Part shown: positions 35,031-48,022 of the stretch, piece after piece
Layout: the number at the start of each line of letters is the position of its first letter
How positions within the stretch are numbered: the first letter of the stretch is position 1
NCBI GenBank assembly: GCA_963682175.1
Contig: OY821787.1
Coordinates: 20,562,501-20,626,500 of the forward strand
Direction of reading: 5' to 3'
Length of the DNA stretch: 64,000 bases
From: Triglochin maritima
Lineage: Eukaryota > Streptophyta > Magnoliopsida > Alismatales > Juncaginaceae
The notes under the pieces: generated by a model
Told to the model about the DNA's origin: nothing
Seen by the model: the letters and a program-made list of their open reading frames with translations, nothing else
Database searches by the model: none
Translations under genes and position numbers: made by a program

Positions 35031-36100
35031 AACTTATTTGTGATCAATAAACACGTATTATGTCAAGTAATACAAGACTTGGTAACTCATTTGTGATCAA
35101 TAAACACGTATGACAGTCAGTTGCTAGATATTGCATGTTAATGATTGTATGAACATCAGGTTCATCCATGCTTGTAGGTATATTCTTTTAAGAACTTCAG
35201 GCTCATTATAATACATTTTCTTGGTATTCTTTAAGCTTCTAGCTTTCTCCCCCTAATGCCAAAAAATGTGCCTCTATATATATAATTGTTGGACTAGACA
35301 AAAATACATCTCCATTTAGGGTCTTCAAATATTTTAGTATTATCAGGAATATGAATCCTTCTGAAATATCCAATTTAATTTGAGGTCATTAAATTGTGGA
35401 GGTGGTAATGCAAAAGAAATCGCAGATGGGAAATATTTCATTTAATATCATACAAGTAAAATAGGGGAACATTCATAACATGATATATTTCTAACATAAA
35501 AAAATAATTATTTTGTGAATAATATCAGCAGGTATGCACATTAATATATCATGTATAATTTTTAAGATCCTATAACGATCCATATTGAGAGATATTTATA
35601 AACCCATGGACTCTCATTTTATTGTGCTAATCGGTCGACAAGCTTGTCTTATTTTTGTTCAACTTGTAAAGGTCAATTAAGTTATCAAAAATACATTATC
35701 ATTGTCAATACCCATAATGAATACAAATGATAACTTCATTTAGGCACTCCTAGGTTGGTATCTCTAGTTAACTCATTTCATAGTCATTTAAATCTCTTAT
35801 TACTTCATATTTGCACAATATTTTTCACCACGTATGCTCTTTTCTTTCACGATGCTTTGTTACGTGTGCTTTGGGCACATTATCCAAAATATGAGGGCAT
35901 AGATTGTGATTTTGCAATAACATATGCTTATGACTTTCAATTACAAGTAATGCGTAATACAAGTCACATATCTCATGAAAAGATAGAGCCTGAGGATACT
36001 CACTTAGTTGAAGAATCTTCTCATTCTTCAGAGGATGGTCATATGAAATTTTCGCAATATTTGTCATCATAAATCAAATATGAGACCGGAGAATATCCAT
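35031..36100 (-). pseudogene. 5' part of the split copia element, possible gag remnant
   Basis: The minus-strand frame 36070-35825 resembles the end of the copia gag region by pattern (SEYPQALSFHEICDLYYALLVIE followed by LLQNHNLCP, like a SELIS.LL.AEQ.NELL.KNH block). This is a weak match made by eye. A 23-bp direct repeat (ATTTGTGATCAATAAACACG...) occurs at 35036 and 35089, right beside the LINE 5' end. The rest is AT-rich and unassigned. Confidence 0.35.
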
Positions 36101-36929
36101 ACTCTTCGTTTCAAGCCAAAAAAATATTTGTAGCAGATAAATTATTTATGCAACTGTTACAAAATAAATGATAAGGTTCCTCCAAAAACAAGATATAATC
36201 AAAATAAGAACCATGCATTAGAACATATCAAGGTCAATTAATTTCAACATAACTTTGTATAAGTCTTTTAAAAAGAAACTTTGCATATCAACATATTATG
36301 ATATGCATGTATATTTTGCCATTTTAAGATGATAAATCCAAATACTATCCTTTCTATTGAACATTAAATCACATATTATAATGATATGCATAAATAGTCA
36401 TGAGAAACATAAAAAAGTTGAATATCGATCTGCTAGCAACATATGCATGTATATTATTAATATCTAGAAGAATCTTATCGTGAGTGAATAAAAATCATAA
36501 GTGTGGAAATATATTAGACTAATGAGAGCACTAACCAATATAAAATATATAATTTCAACTAAATAACAACTAAATCAAAAGCTCAAAGATAATAATTATG
36601 CAATAAATGATAATCAAGTGAACCTCAAAAATATTAAACAAAATCTTTGTATCATGGTGTGTCCAGATGTATCCAAAATCTTTGTTCAATTTCAGAATTA
36701 TTTGCATTGATATGAAAAATAATATGTTTTAAAACCACTTCATGGTATCGTTGTTATATTCAAATTCAATCAAGACAAACAAATTGAAAACATCACAAAC
36801 CAACTTGTTACAAGTTAACTTGTATGGACACGAACATTGAGACAAGACAAACCAACTTGTTACATGAAAACATTGAATAAAGATAAGCGAGTTGTAAAAA
36901 TCACCAAACAAGATGGGTCGTTCTATCAA
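36101..36929. other. AT-rich stretch, nothing recognised
   Basis: No domain, repeat or terminal structure was found. It probably contains the decayed 5' end of the minus-strand copia element, whose 5' LTR I cannot see. Confidence 0.4.
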
Positions 36930-38340
36930 ACGAGTTGGTTTGTTTTCAACAAACGACCCAAATAACCTGGGTCATTTGCCCCCTCAAACGAGCTGTGAGG
37001 CAGTAGTCCCGCGCGGGATGCAACAACGACTGGGTCATTTCCACCAAACGAGCTAGCTGGGTTGTTTGGTCAAAACGAGCTTGGTCGTTGCAACTTAATT
37101 AATGACCTGACTTGCTTTAACAAAAAAATACTTCTCTCTAAGAGACAAAACAATTTGTTCTACATGACACAACTTAATGAACAACATTTACAATTAGGGA
37201 TGGTTGGTTTTGAGGGTTAGAACATTAATATGTGTACAATTTAATTTCTTAAGACGATTTGGAGATGCAATTCAAGACACGTTATGAAGATGATTTTGAG
37301 ACGCAAAACATTTGTATTTAACATATTTCCAAATTCGGAAACTAATGAACTCAATATTGGCGTGGCAGATGCACCAGTCCCACACGCATCCCGCGCGACA
37401 CGCACTAGTCCTTCTTGGGATGCACTCATCTTGTGTGTGACGCATCACTTGTTTTACTCATAACATCCACATGCAAACATAGAATTTGATGATTTCTCTC
37501 TTACGACTTCTGAAATTCCGATCATACAGGGGTGAAAAATGTGTGTCAAGATAGATCGTATTTGGAAACAGGAAAATCGACAAATCATCAATAATTTATG
37601 CATAACTCTATCCTCCAATATCTACATAATGTGATTCAAGACTCATTACAAAGAAGATTTCCAGAAGAAAAATTATCTATTTTACATATTTTCAAATTAG
37701 GAACCTAATGGTTTCAAATTAGTTCTGAGTTGTCCCGAGCAAGTCCGGAGTAGTCCTCAGACAGTCCCGAGCAGTCTCAAGCTCAGTCCCAAGCCAGTCC
37801 AGAGCACTCCCAAACCAGTCCCGAGCACTCCCATGCCATTCCCGAACGAGCTAGGTCGTTTTCACCAATCGACCTGTGTCGTTTTATTCCTAACATCCAA
37901 ATCCAAATATGGAATTTGATGATTCCAGATCCGTTGGAAAGAAAATTGAAAGGAGAACATATTTGTCTCTCTTATGACTTGCCAAATTGCGAGATCGTAT
38001 TTGGAAACTAGACAATCAACGGATCTTCAATAATTTCAGCATTACTCTCTCCTTTGATATCGAAATAAGACAATTCAAGACTCGTTACAAAGAAGATTTC
38101 AAGACGCAAAACTTTCATGTATAATATATTTCGAAATTAAGAAAGGTGTGGAAGATTGTTGATTTCAGGGAAGAAAAAATGAGTTGGGTCATTTTTTCTA
38201 CCAAACGAGTTGGGTCGTTTTTTGCACCAAAAAAGTTGGGACGCATCAGCCCTGCGTGGGACGCACGAAGGAGTTGAGTCGTTTTCACCAAATGAGTTGT
38301 CTTGTTTTCACCAAACGAGTTGGGTTGTTTAGTCGAAACA
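36930..38340. repeat. Degenerate tandem repeat, unit ~400-430 bp
   Basis: Three diverged copies of a segment starting ATTCAAGACACGTTATGAAG / ATTCAAGACTCATTACAAAG / ATTCAAGACTCGTTACAAAG occur at about 37270, 37632 and 38063. Each is followed by AAGATTT...GACGCAAAA and ATATTT. Between them AACATCCA..TC/GCAAA.AT.GAATTTGATGATT recurs at 37464 and 37893. Interspersed is a short motif close to CCAAACGAGTTGGGTCGTTTT in at least eight variants, and a run of AGTCCCGAGC-like decamers at 37730-37850. Confidence 0.6.
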
Positions 38341-39894
38341 AGCAGGAACAGTAGTTCGAGGGCTGGGGTTTTCCACGGGTTGGAATGTTTGGGATTTGGT
38401 GTGGAAATGGGGAAAAAATTGTGGTTTTGTTTGGGATGTGAGATTGTGGTGATGGGGATGGAGGTATTTTAGAGATAAAATTGGAAATATATTAAAATAT
38501 ATTATAAAAATTACCTTCAAAAGAACTTGTATAGTGATTGGCCTTCTGTAACATTTGACTTCCCTACTTTGGTCCTTTAATATATTCTCCCAAAAATTTA
38601 TGTTGTATTCCGAATGCGATTTTAGGAACAGTAATATGTGTTTTTTATGGTTTGGATACACCTACTTTTGAAAAACAAATATAATATCATATAATTTTTT
38701 GTTATTTTAAAGTAATATGTTTGTCCGTATTAAATATAAATGACGCCATTTACAAATCATGTGATTTCTAAATTCCATGAGGTGGCATTTGGTTGCACTA
38801 ATTCAACCTGAAATTTCACTTAAGCATTAAATTTTAAGTACTACATTTGCAAGTATCATGTTTGTTTAAATTTATGCTGAAATTATTAAATCCTTCGTGG
38901 ATTTTTAAAATTCAACTTCTATACAAAATTTGTCTGAACCAAATTGCATGTTGAGAGATGAAATTCGAAATTCCACGTAACTTTTCTAGACTTTAGCCAT
39001 TTAAATTAATACAAAATATTAATGTTGTGGTCTGAATATGATTTTTATGCACATCAGTATGTTGTTTTTATGGTTAGGATATAATTCCAAATTAGGAAAT
39101 CAATAGAATCTCTTATAATAAAATTTGTTGTGATTTTAATGTAACGTGCTCGTCGTAACATTGTACAAACAAATCATATCATTATAAATCGAGAGCTTTG
39201 TACATTCCCTTAAGTGTAATTCCATAGAACTTGCAGGTATCGTATCCAAAGGCAACCTAAACTGAATGAGCAGAAACATATTCAACATAAATTGAATTTT
39301 AAATTGGTGACACAAAGAAGATGGCATCACAGGAACTCGTTAAATACGTCAAAGCAATGGACAAGTCAAGGGGTACGTGTGAGTTGGAATCCATCACCAC
39401 ACACAACCATGTATAGTATTTTTGTAGTGGATTGTAACTGGTCTCCCACAAAGTAATCACCTTGAGAAGGTCGGGCATCATAAATTCCTAAGCGTGGTGA
39501 TAAATCCTTATTCTAACTTTTTGTTGTCTAACTATGATACCATACATACGATAATACACCCATGTCAAAGTGTAGTTTTCAGCAATCATGAATTGAGTGT
39601 TTCCTTATACGTGTCGTACAGTTCTATTATTTTGATTTGAAATTTGGAGACTATTGGATTCAATTGATGGAAGTCCATTAATGATTGTTCAACTCATATG
39701 CTTATAACTTGTATATGTAAATCTTGTTCGGTGGGAGTTTTTTTTTTCTTTTATCTATTCCACACCTAAATTTCCATTTTAAATCTGAATCTCTCAAACT
39801 TTAGAATGAGAAAGTTAGGATTGGTCTCTGGTCTTGATTATCTTAAAACAATGAATCTTCTAACTAAACTAACACCAATTAGTTACCATAGGAG
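38341..39894. other. AT-rich intergenic stretch
   Basis: I see no domain, no terminal repeats and no primer site. Short ORFs here are at chance level for AT-rich DNA. Confidence 0.5.
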
Positions 39895-40101
39895 TAGGGT
39901 TGAGCAACAACCGGTCCGGGTTTCGGTCCGGTCTTCGTTCCGGGATCCGGATCGGTCTGATTTTTTTTTTTTAATTTAAGGTAAAAAAACTGATTTTGGA
40001 CCGGTCCGGCCCGGTCTTCGATCCGGGTCCGGAGCCGATCCGGTTCCCGCCCGGTCCGGGTTCAGTTCGGCCGGTCCGGGTCGGACCGGTTGCTAGCCCT
40101 A
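39895..40101. mobile_element. hAT-type MITE, 207 bp
   Basis: It begins TAGGGTTGAGCAACAACCGGTCC and ends (reverse complement) TAGGGCTAGCAACCGGTCC. The flanks are CATAGGAG (39887-39894) and CATAGTAG (40102-40109), an 8-bp target duplication with one mismatch, the size typical of hAT elements. The inside is rich in CCGGTCCGG words in both orientations and would fold into a strong hairpin. No coding capacity. Confidence 0.8.
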
Positions 40102-40473
40102 CATAGTAGTATGCAAATATGTTTCATCGGTGAGGTTTGCCTTACAATATTCATTAAAATATGAACACAAGCTGCTATTTTTATTTTATTAAACTGGTGT
40201 CCTTATAGGTTAATTAATGCTTTTATAGAGGTCATGTACTGTTTGGGTATTAAAAGAACCTTTTATACCATGTATCTTAGTTAGGACCGATAAACTTATA
40301 CTTTTTACTTAAAAAGGTGGAAAATTTCTTCAAGATCACTTGTACGATAATAAAAAATTTATGGTAGAATACATGTTAAGAATATTCATATAGCTTAAAT
40401 GAGACGTCGAGATAGATATAGAAAGGTCAATGAAGTGCATAGACCATCTATAAAATTCAGATATATACGTATT
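40102..40473. other. Short AT-rich spacer
   Basis: Nothing recognised apart from the MITE target duplication at its left edge and the GTATT duplication of the next element at its right edge (40469-40473). Confidence 0.5.
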
Positions 40474-40705
40474 TGTTATGAAATTCAAATATCTTATGGA
40501 TGATTCACATTCCTTATCCCCCACAATTCAAGTAGATTTTTACTCTTATTAATATTGTGTAATTTTATTTATTTGGTTGTAACCCCTACTACCTCCTCAT
40601 CCTATATATAGAGGACTATTGTACACATTTGGAGAGACACGAAAAGGAAATACATATCTCTCCCCTTCCCAATCTTTTCTTCTTTAGATTGTTTATTTTA
40701 CAACA

Positions 40706-40725
40706 CGTTATCAACACGAGGCTCT
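40706..40725 (+). promoter_or_regulatory. Primer-binding region of the copia element
   Basis: CGTTATCAACACGAGGCTCT follows the 5' LTR directly. CGTTATCA(G/A)CACGAG is a phrase I know from the primer region of some plant copia elements. It is not the usual initiator-Met complement, and I do not name the tRNA. Confidence 0.45.
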
Positions 40726-41535
40726 ACGATTAAATTCTGGTAAAGCACTCAAGGTAACCACTAGTAGACTAAAAAACATAGTTGCTAAAAAGAGGTAACA
40801 ACATAGACTTTCACATGCATTCTTTGAATCTATATTTTTATGCACTCAATTTATCTTGTTGATGTGGTTTGCACCGTGTCATGCGGAATGATTTTCACAC
40901 CCAACTGTTCTAATAATATCATTTAATTCTAGTCTAGAATATGATATGAAATGTGACTTGTGATATGAGCAATGAGACTTCAAATTACTAAATGTATAAT
41001 CTAGACCAAGCATGTATGCATATCACTCTTTGGGACCACAGGTTATAAGTGATTCCTACGTAACATCAAAATATATTGCGATATATTCATCTTGCATATC
41101 CATTACAATGTAATAGCTAATTATAAAAAGAAGTTGAAATGATTCAAACATGAACAAGGACAATGGAGGCACATATATTGCAAAGTATATTTATGAATAG
41201 TGGTTCTATTTCGATTGAATATAAAGATTTCAAATCACGTACATACAATCCTAGGATTTGGAACCACATGTTGAGATTCTTTATCAACCTTAAGAATGGC
41301 TTCAGAGATCTCTAATCTAATCTAATTTTTACTGTAGTTTACATGAAAAAATATAGTGTTCGTATGTATGTGATAACCTGTTTGATTTTTATTTTTATGG
41401 TGCATATGAATACTAACGTTTTCACTGGGATATTTCGATGTCATCTACGAATTAAAATCTAATTATTTATAATGATTTATGTTTTACAATAATCCTTGAT
41501 CAAGTATTGTTATTTAGTTTATTGAAGCTATTATC

Positions 41536-41637
41536 ATGACAAATCTCACCAAGCTTGAGTTCACCGCCCTTGATATATCGGGAAAGAATTACCTCCCATG
41601 GACTCTCGATGAGGAAATTCATTTTCATATAAAATAA
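41536..41637 (+). pseudogene. gag: Copia gag start, truncated by a stop
   Basis: MTNLTKLEFTALDISGKNYL and PWTLDEEIHF are a clear match in pattern to the N-terminus of plant copia Gag (M.NLTKLEF.ALDISGKNYL.W.LD.EIH). The frame stops after 33 codons (TAA), and the sequence downstream to about 43000 is unreadable as protein. Confidence 0.75.
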
Positions 41638-44600
41638 TAAAAATAGTGTCTGTCATAGATAGTATTTGATTCCAATGAGATCTATTACTTGGCATGCTCA
41701 TACTATGCTTTTATTTGTATGGAGATTTCCATATTATATGTATTTATCATCTGGATAGACAGAACCAATAGCATCTGAAATACTAGTTTCAATAATATTT
41801 GGTGCATTTTTTGCAATGCTTATTTTTAATGCATGTGATTTGGTTATCATATTACGTCACATAAAATTTCGATGTTATTTCGTTGCATCACGTCTGAAAA
41901 TATTATGGTTAATCATTCCAGCACATGTGATTGATTTAAGCAATTATTATATAAATGATATATTGTGGTATATTGCAACAAAATTTGAGTTTCCATATTA
42001 TGAAAGTAATTATATACCATATGTCATGCTACCATTAAAAAGGAATCACTTCAGCCCCGAAGGCAAAAATTGTAATCTTCACAAGGTGTAATGATTTGCT
42101 ATCTTCTTTGTTAAAATGTTTTAAAACGTATTAGGATTTAATCTCATGTCTGTTTTTGTGGCTGGACAAAACATCGAGTTATTGATCAAAGTTTCAGGAT
42201 TTCTCGATCCAATGAAGCATGAAAAGAAATGGTTACATATTTAGTAGTGCTTCTAAAATTAAATGATATATACTTCTCGTGCAACTTTGTATATTCACTT
42301 GCTTTGTATAAGTTATATGAATTCTTAATATCATGTTGATTAAAAGAGTATATGTAAAGTGGTTCAAGCATGCGATTATTACTTGTTAATTTTGATACAT
42401 CACATGATCATTCACAACTAGTACGAGCATTCATCTCATGAGCACATAATATCCATCTTGATAGATGTATATATATAATACAATGTGCTACATTATAGTG
42501 GAATTCAAATTACCATGTTACAAGTGATCATTGTTATTGAAAATGATATGCATTGGCCTAGAAGGTGAATATCTTGTGATCATTGTTATTGAAAATTATA
42601 TGTGTTCGCCCAGAAGACGAATATCTTAATATTCGTGCAATGCTTCCAACAAATATTTAGAGATTATTCATTTAAAGAGGGTTATGAAATTTTATGATAA
42701 CCCCTAAAGGATTCGTATGCCCGTCAAAACGACGTGCAAATAACTAATTTATTGGAAATGAACATCACTCACTAAATCAAACCCTATGGCCGGAAGACCA
42801 TAGATATATAGAGTTTATTAGTAAAGAAACATATTTTATTAATCAGTTTACGAATTAATGATCCAATACTCCAGTAGTAGTATGGAATCAAACCAAAAGT
42901 CTTATATTACAAGACATAAACCGCATAATATAAAGTGGAGATCTCCACATGATAAAATATATTTGAGCTCAACCAACGCTAGAAGTGTGGACCATAACAT
43001 ATATTATTTGTGGAAATGAAATAAAAGTTAGTCACTCTCATTGAACCTCCTTAAGAGCTTATTCCTGAAGAATATAAACTCGTAAAAATAAATGCATCTA
43101 CTAAACAAAAGATTAAAGAAATTACGGGGATACAGAACTGTCAAATCCTAAATAAATGGACTTGTAGTCCTGATTTCTGAAATTATATCCCTGAAGGATA
43201 CAAATAGAAATCACAATAACAATGTAATATATTATAAAGCGATAAGTAATATAAGGGTATTCACACGACCCAACATCCATCGTGGTCTTACTCATTCTCT
43301 CGTAATATTGATAATACGTTCTATTACATGATCAATATGATATCCATATAAAATATGTTGTGACTTTAAAGTTTTGTAAGTCACTTATATGAGAGTCCCT
43401 AAAGGACTAATATGACAAATTATATTATATGATGACAAGAATCAAAAGATGTACTATACAAATTTTGAAAAGATCACTATATGAAGAAACAAGTAAGTGC
43501 ACATATAACCTCTTCAATCAAAGTCATCACGAAGAATGATACGAAGTTGATCTTAGCCGTCCATATGCTTCACCCAATAACAAAATTTACTATTATTTAT
43601 TATATGCATATGACTTGATGTCATAGAACCTCCAAGAGAGTTTTTTGAAAACTTGTGAAATATTTAAATGACGGATTTTTAAATAAATAACTAGAGATAA
43701 ACCAATTGTTTTTCGACCTGAAGTTCGAACATTCTACAGAAGAGAATTGGTACAATGATTCAAATGTAGAAAGGGAATATTAAAGAAAAATATTCTACTA
43801 AATGCTCACCTTGAAAGCACATTAACAAAGGTCATCTATTGTATATCGACAAAGATCTAATTTTTATAGGACTTGAAGTTCATTATCATGTTCACAGTAA
43901 ATGTTTTTCTGAAAACATTTATATGACATTCAAGGATCTACCAATTTCTAGTCATGCGACAAAGATTTATTAGTGATGTTTCCTACATGTCCAATACACA
44001 TCAATTATTATCACAAACTATTTGGTGTCATTATGTGGAGTCATTACAACTCTATGCAAGTTGGTGAATCAGTTATTGATTCTTACATTCTCATATTGCT
44101 ATGACATCAATATAAATATGAGACATCTTTAAATTGTCCACAAGTAATATCTTTGGAGGTAACAAATTCATATTTTGCAAAAGTTACCACAATTTGTGTT
44201 ACTCCCAGTATATCATTTGAGAAAAATTACGCAAACACATTTCACAATCCTATTATCTAAGTGAAATATAGTAAATATCAATTAAATCTGTTAAACTATG
44301 ATTATTTGTTATCGAATCCTCATGCACTTTTATGTTTAAGAACTTTGTAAAATATATTCGTAAGTTTGGTAAACTACGAATCAGGGGGGGCAGTTTTGTA
44401 TTTATCGTCCCTGAAGGACGGATATCTCTGAAGGATAAAGCCTGGAAGACTTGTAGTTGCACATTTTTTCTCTTTTTCTAATTTTTGTCCTACAAGGTTT
44501 TATTGGTTAAATGTTTTTAATGAGGCAAATTGTGTAATTTTGTTAGCGTATGTTATACACTCTTTTCCTTAGCTACTTTTTCCCATAGGATTTTGTAGTA

Positions 44601-44792
44601 AGGTTTTTAACGAGACATAAACATAACGCATATTATCTAAGGGAGTGTTATAAATGTATGTTGAATTGAAGGGGAGAATTATACGGTGTACTCTTTTTTC
44701 CGTCACCAAGTTTTTGTCCCACAATGTTTTACTTGACAAGGTTTTTAATGAGGCAGACTGATCAAGTGACAACTGATCAGATCCAATAAAGT

Positions 44793-44890
44793 GAGAATTT
44801 GGCAGATTTATTTACAAAGTCATTGCCCACCAAAGTCTTTAAGAAGATTTTCTTCAAAATTTGTGTTCGTCGTTTGAAGAATGTATATTG
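44793..44890 (+). pseudogene. pol: Copia RNase H C-terminus
   Basis: The frame GAG AAT TTG GCA GAT reads ENLADLFTKSLPTKVFKKIF and ends ...RRLKNVY-stop. NLADLFTKSLP...F is the conserved C-terminal RNase H phrase of plant copia polyproteins. The upstream RT and integrase are too decayed to place. The 3' untranslated module and polypurine tract follow. Confidence 0.75.
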
Positions 44891-45235
44891 AAGTGAGGGG
44901 AGCATCATATGCGCTGCACTCTTTTTTCCTTCACCAAGTTTTTATCCCATCGGGTTTTTCTTGGTATCCCCTGTGTATAAAGGTGATCATCCAAGGGAAA
45001 GTGTTATGAAATCCAAAGAACTTGTGGATGATTCACATTCCTTAACATCACCATTCAAGTAGATTTTCACTCTTATTAATATGGTGTAATTCCATTTATT
45101 TGGTTGTAACCCATATTTCCTCCTCATCCTATATATAGGGGGATATTGTACACATTTCTAGAGATAAAAAATGAAAATACATCTCTCACATTTCCAATTT
45201 GTTCTTCTTTAGATTGTTTGTTTTACAACAGTATT

Positions 45236-46125
45236 GAGTTTTCCTGTGGGATAGTTATGTATATGTTCCTTATGTCATGGATTTTACCATTGTTGCTGAG
45301 TTACCTTTTTCCTAGTGGATCGATTTGTTAATTAGTTGTTATGTCTATTGTATACATGTTAATTTTCTATATGGCCAAAATAATAAGAATAGTACTGCTA
45401 CGTACGACTAGCAGGGAAAAGGTTAGATAAAAATTAACATATACCAAGAAAAATGCAAATTATGTAAAAATATAAAATAATATCTTATAAAAAGAAGCAG
45501 ATAAACTTTGGTTGTTCATAGACTATAGCTAGATAACTACTTATTATAAATTATTATACAAGTGAAATAATATTATAAGCATATGCAATGGGTGTCGTAA
45601 GACTTCGAGTAAAAAGTTCAAATATGCAGAAAATTGATAGAAATTAGAGGATGTTTGTATCGATATCTGCTCAAAAGAAGCAATCCACATCCTAATTATA
45701 ATCACCAAATTTTGAAAAATCAACTTGATCAGCTTTTGGCAATAATATGTAAAAATTAAAAGTATTTTTATATCAACTTGACTAAGAAATGAGATGTCCA
45801 TATTCTTGAGGGAAATGGTAAAAATAGCAATGGATAATCTTTATTTACATTTGTAACACACGCTGGCTTCAACGGTACTTGAATAGTTAACTTGTCGTGC
45901 AACAAATAGCTAAACAAGCGATAATAATACGATGTGTACTATTATTTTTCTAACATCCAGGCAAGCATGTTATTTTGGTGCTATGCATGCATTGAGTAGA
46001 ATAGATGTATATTGTACACAATGTGTGTTTAAATACTTAGATTGGATGAAGAAACTAATCGGAGACAAGAATTTTAACTATGGAAAAAAGAAGTCAAGTG
46101 ACTTGAGTGATTTGTGAAAAGAAAA
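45236..46125. other. AT-rich intergenic stretch
   Basis: No domain or repeat structure recognised. The minus-strand ORF at 45544-45801 is rich in Ile/Leu/Phe, as expected of AT-rich DNA, and matches no family I know. Confidence 0.45.
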
Positions 46126-46480
46126 AAAAACTACTACAAATTAGGCCTTTGTCGACCGACTATTCCGTCTGCAATAGCCAATATTTTCATCCGCAAAGAA
46201 CTTACCGATGGAAATTCCATCGGGAATATTTCGTCGGCATTTGCCACATCGGCAATGCTATTGCCGACGTAGTTTTCGTCTGCAGGTTTCCTATTTGCAC
46301 ACCAAAAAATGGCACGCAATGGGTCTATTGCCGATGGAAATTTCTTTGGCAGTAGAACATTTGTCCCATCGACATGCTTCAATTTTTAACTTGGAATTAC
46401 TACTATTGCCGACAGAAATCGTAGTCAACAATAGTAACGCTTGCTACAAAAAAATTGTAGATATTCAGCATCCTCAGAAA
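46126..46480. mobile_element. Possible CACTA-like terminal fragment
   Basis: ACTACTACAAATTAGGCCTTTG at 46128-46149 resembles a CACTA terminus lacking its first base, and the next 300 bp carry TTGCCGA(C/T)GGAAAT and CCGTCGGCAAT-like words in both orientations (for example at 46200, 46224, 46329 and 46405), like CACTA subterminal repeats. No second terminus was found. A Mutator-type origin cannot be excluded. Confidence 0.4.
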
Positions 46481-48013
46481 CCCATATTGGGTATATACAT
46501 ACAACTTGCCACAAAATTCCTTCTTAACCACAACTTTTTTTTCCACGTACATTCACAATAGATTTAGACAATCCAAATCACATATATTAGTTTAAGAAAT
46601 TAAAAATCCAAATTACAAAGTAATCATGTCCGATCTTCTATAAAATGGGGTAGGGCAACCATCGCTTTTGCTACTTGAGACTTCATCTTCTTGTGCTCCT
46701 CCTGCATTGAATTTTAATATTGTCTTACATCTATTACATATAAAATAAATTATGAAATTAAGTAGCCACTTAAAACGATACGGATTGAAAAAAATTAGTT
46801 CGAAGATGCGCAACGTGAACATTAATTACTATGTCGACCTGTCGATGTCTTGTGTTTCTTAGAGGCTCCAATGCCAGCTCGCACCCTATCAGGTCTTGTT
46901 TTCCTGAAGAATTTTCTGTTGCCTCCTCAATCACCTCACAAGACTTCGGCTTCGAACATTCACCTCTCTTTTGGAACAATGTCTGTTGGGTCAATTTTTG
47001 GGTGGTTAATTCTTGTATCTCACCTTATACCCTATCAAACATCTAATGATATTAGAAAGATAAAAGTAAAATTTAATTCTGTCTTTTCAATGTCTGATTT
47101 CTGCCTAGCGAAAATCATTTTAAGAATAGATATATATTCCATTTCAAACTACAAAACATACTTAATTCGTAGCGCAGAAGCAATGCAGTTATCAATTTCT
47201 GCAACAATTGTTAACTGATATCTCAAGTGCCTTACTTTGGATGTTTTTATTTCTTGCTTTTAGGACTACAATGACTTTAATATATTTGTTCGTTTTTATA
47301 TTTGGAGTTGATATATCAGTCCACGATGACTTGTGAAATTGTGCAATATCTGAAGATGTGTTATATATATATATATCACTTAGACTGTGGTTGTTTAGGA
47401 GATGTGGTATAGTTTTACCACATCTTATGGGCTCGTATTTCTTATTTATTGCACCATAACGCCTCAAGTGTCTCTACGATATGTATTCCCGTTTGTTAAT
47501 AATTTTCCAAGTATGATATATTGATATAGCAGTGCCTGTTCATATGATATTTTCCTGATTTATGCAAAAATTAAGTGCTTAATTTTTATGTCTAAAGTTT
47601 GATATTTCCCACTAATTCTTGGTGAAAAATCGAAGTATTTACAGCATGAGTTTTTGTATGTTTTAAATGGAGTGTAATAAATCCTATTATAGGATACTTT
47701 GGAAGTTTTTTTTTGTTAACGTTAAAAATCTAATGAGATATAAGAGAAGGGAGGAAACTACCAACACTTGAATAATCATGAAGATAAATGCCACATTTTG
47801 AAATGTAAGAAGTGCAATGTGCGACTGAATGTAATATGGCAAAAGCAAATTGAAATTAACCCTTGTTTTATGTTTGAAATGGAGTGTGACGGTGTGACTA
47901 CCATTTCGGCCCACAACCCTGTAAGTTCTTATCTAGGCAGCTGCTCTCCTGGAAATGAATTTCATTTTAAGGAGGGGAGCGCAGCTAGCTAGATATGAAC
48001 TTTAGTGATTGCA
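46481..48013. other. Intergenic stretch with unassigned short ORFs
   Basis: A minus-strand ORF at 46994-46770 (74 codons, hydrophilic) and a plus-strand ORF at 47768-47992 (CKKCNVRLNVIW, with Cys pairs) show no family resemblance I can defend. They could be decayed transposon exons. A TA microsatellite lies at about 47362-47376. Confidence 0.35.
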
Positions 48014-48022
48014 TTTCTATAA

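Larger units (their letters stand above)
40474..45230 (+). mobile_element. Complete but decayed Ty1/copia element (4.76 kb)
   Basis: LTRs of 232 bp (40474-40705) and 229 bp (45002-45230) both start TGTTATGAAAT and end TTTTACAACA. They are flanked by a perfect GTATT duplication (40469-40473 and 45231-45235). The LTRs differ by roughly 15% by eye, so the insertion is old. The interior opens with a copia gag start and closes with an RNase H C-terminus, with no intact ORF between. The polypurine tract CCAAGGGAAAG is at 44991-45001. Small families of this kind usually belong to the Tork/Bianca-like side of copia; I infer this from the gag start only. Confidence 0.85.

Noticed and set aside
36930..38340. 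CRISPR-like array
   Set aside because: Repeat units are long and degenerate, spacers are not of uniform size, and the DNA is from a plant.
47768..47992. Small Cys-containing ORF as a possible zinc-finger peptide
   Set aside because: No known spacing pattern, no conserved context, and AT-rich chance ORFs of this size are common here.
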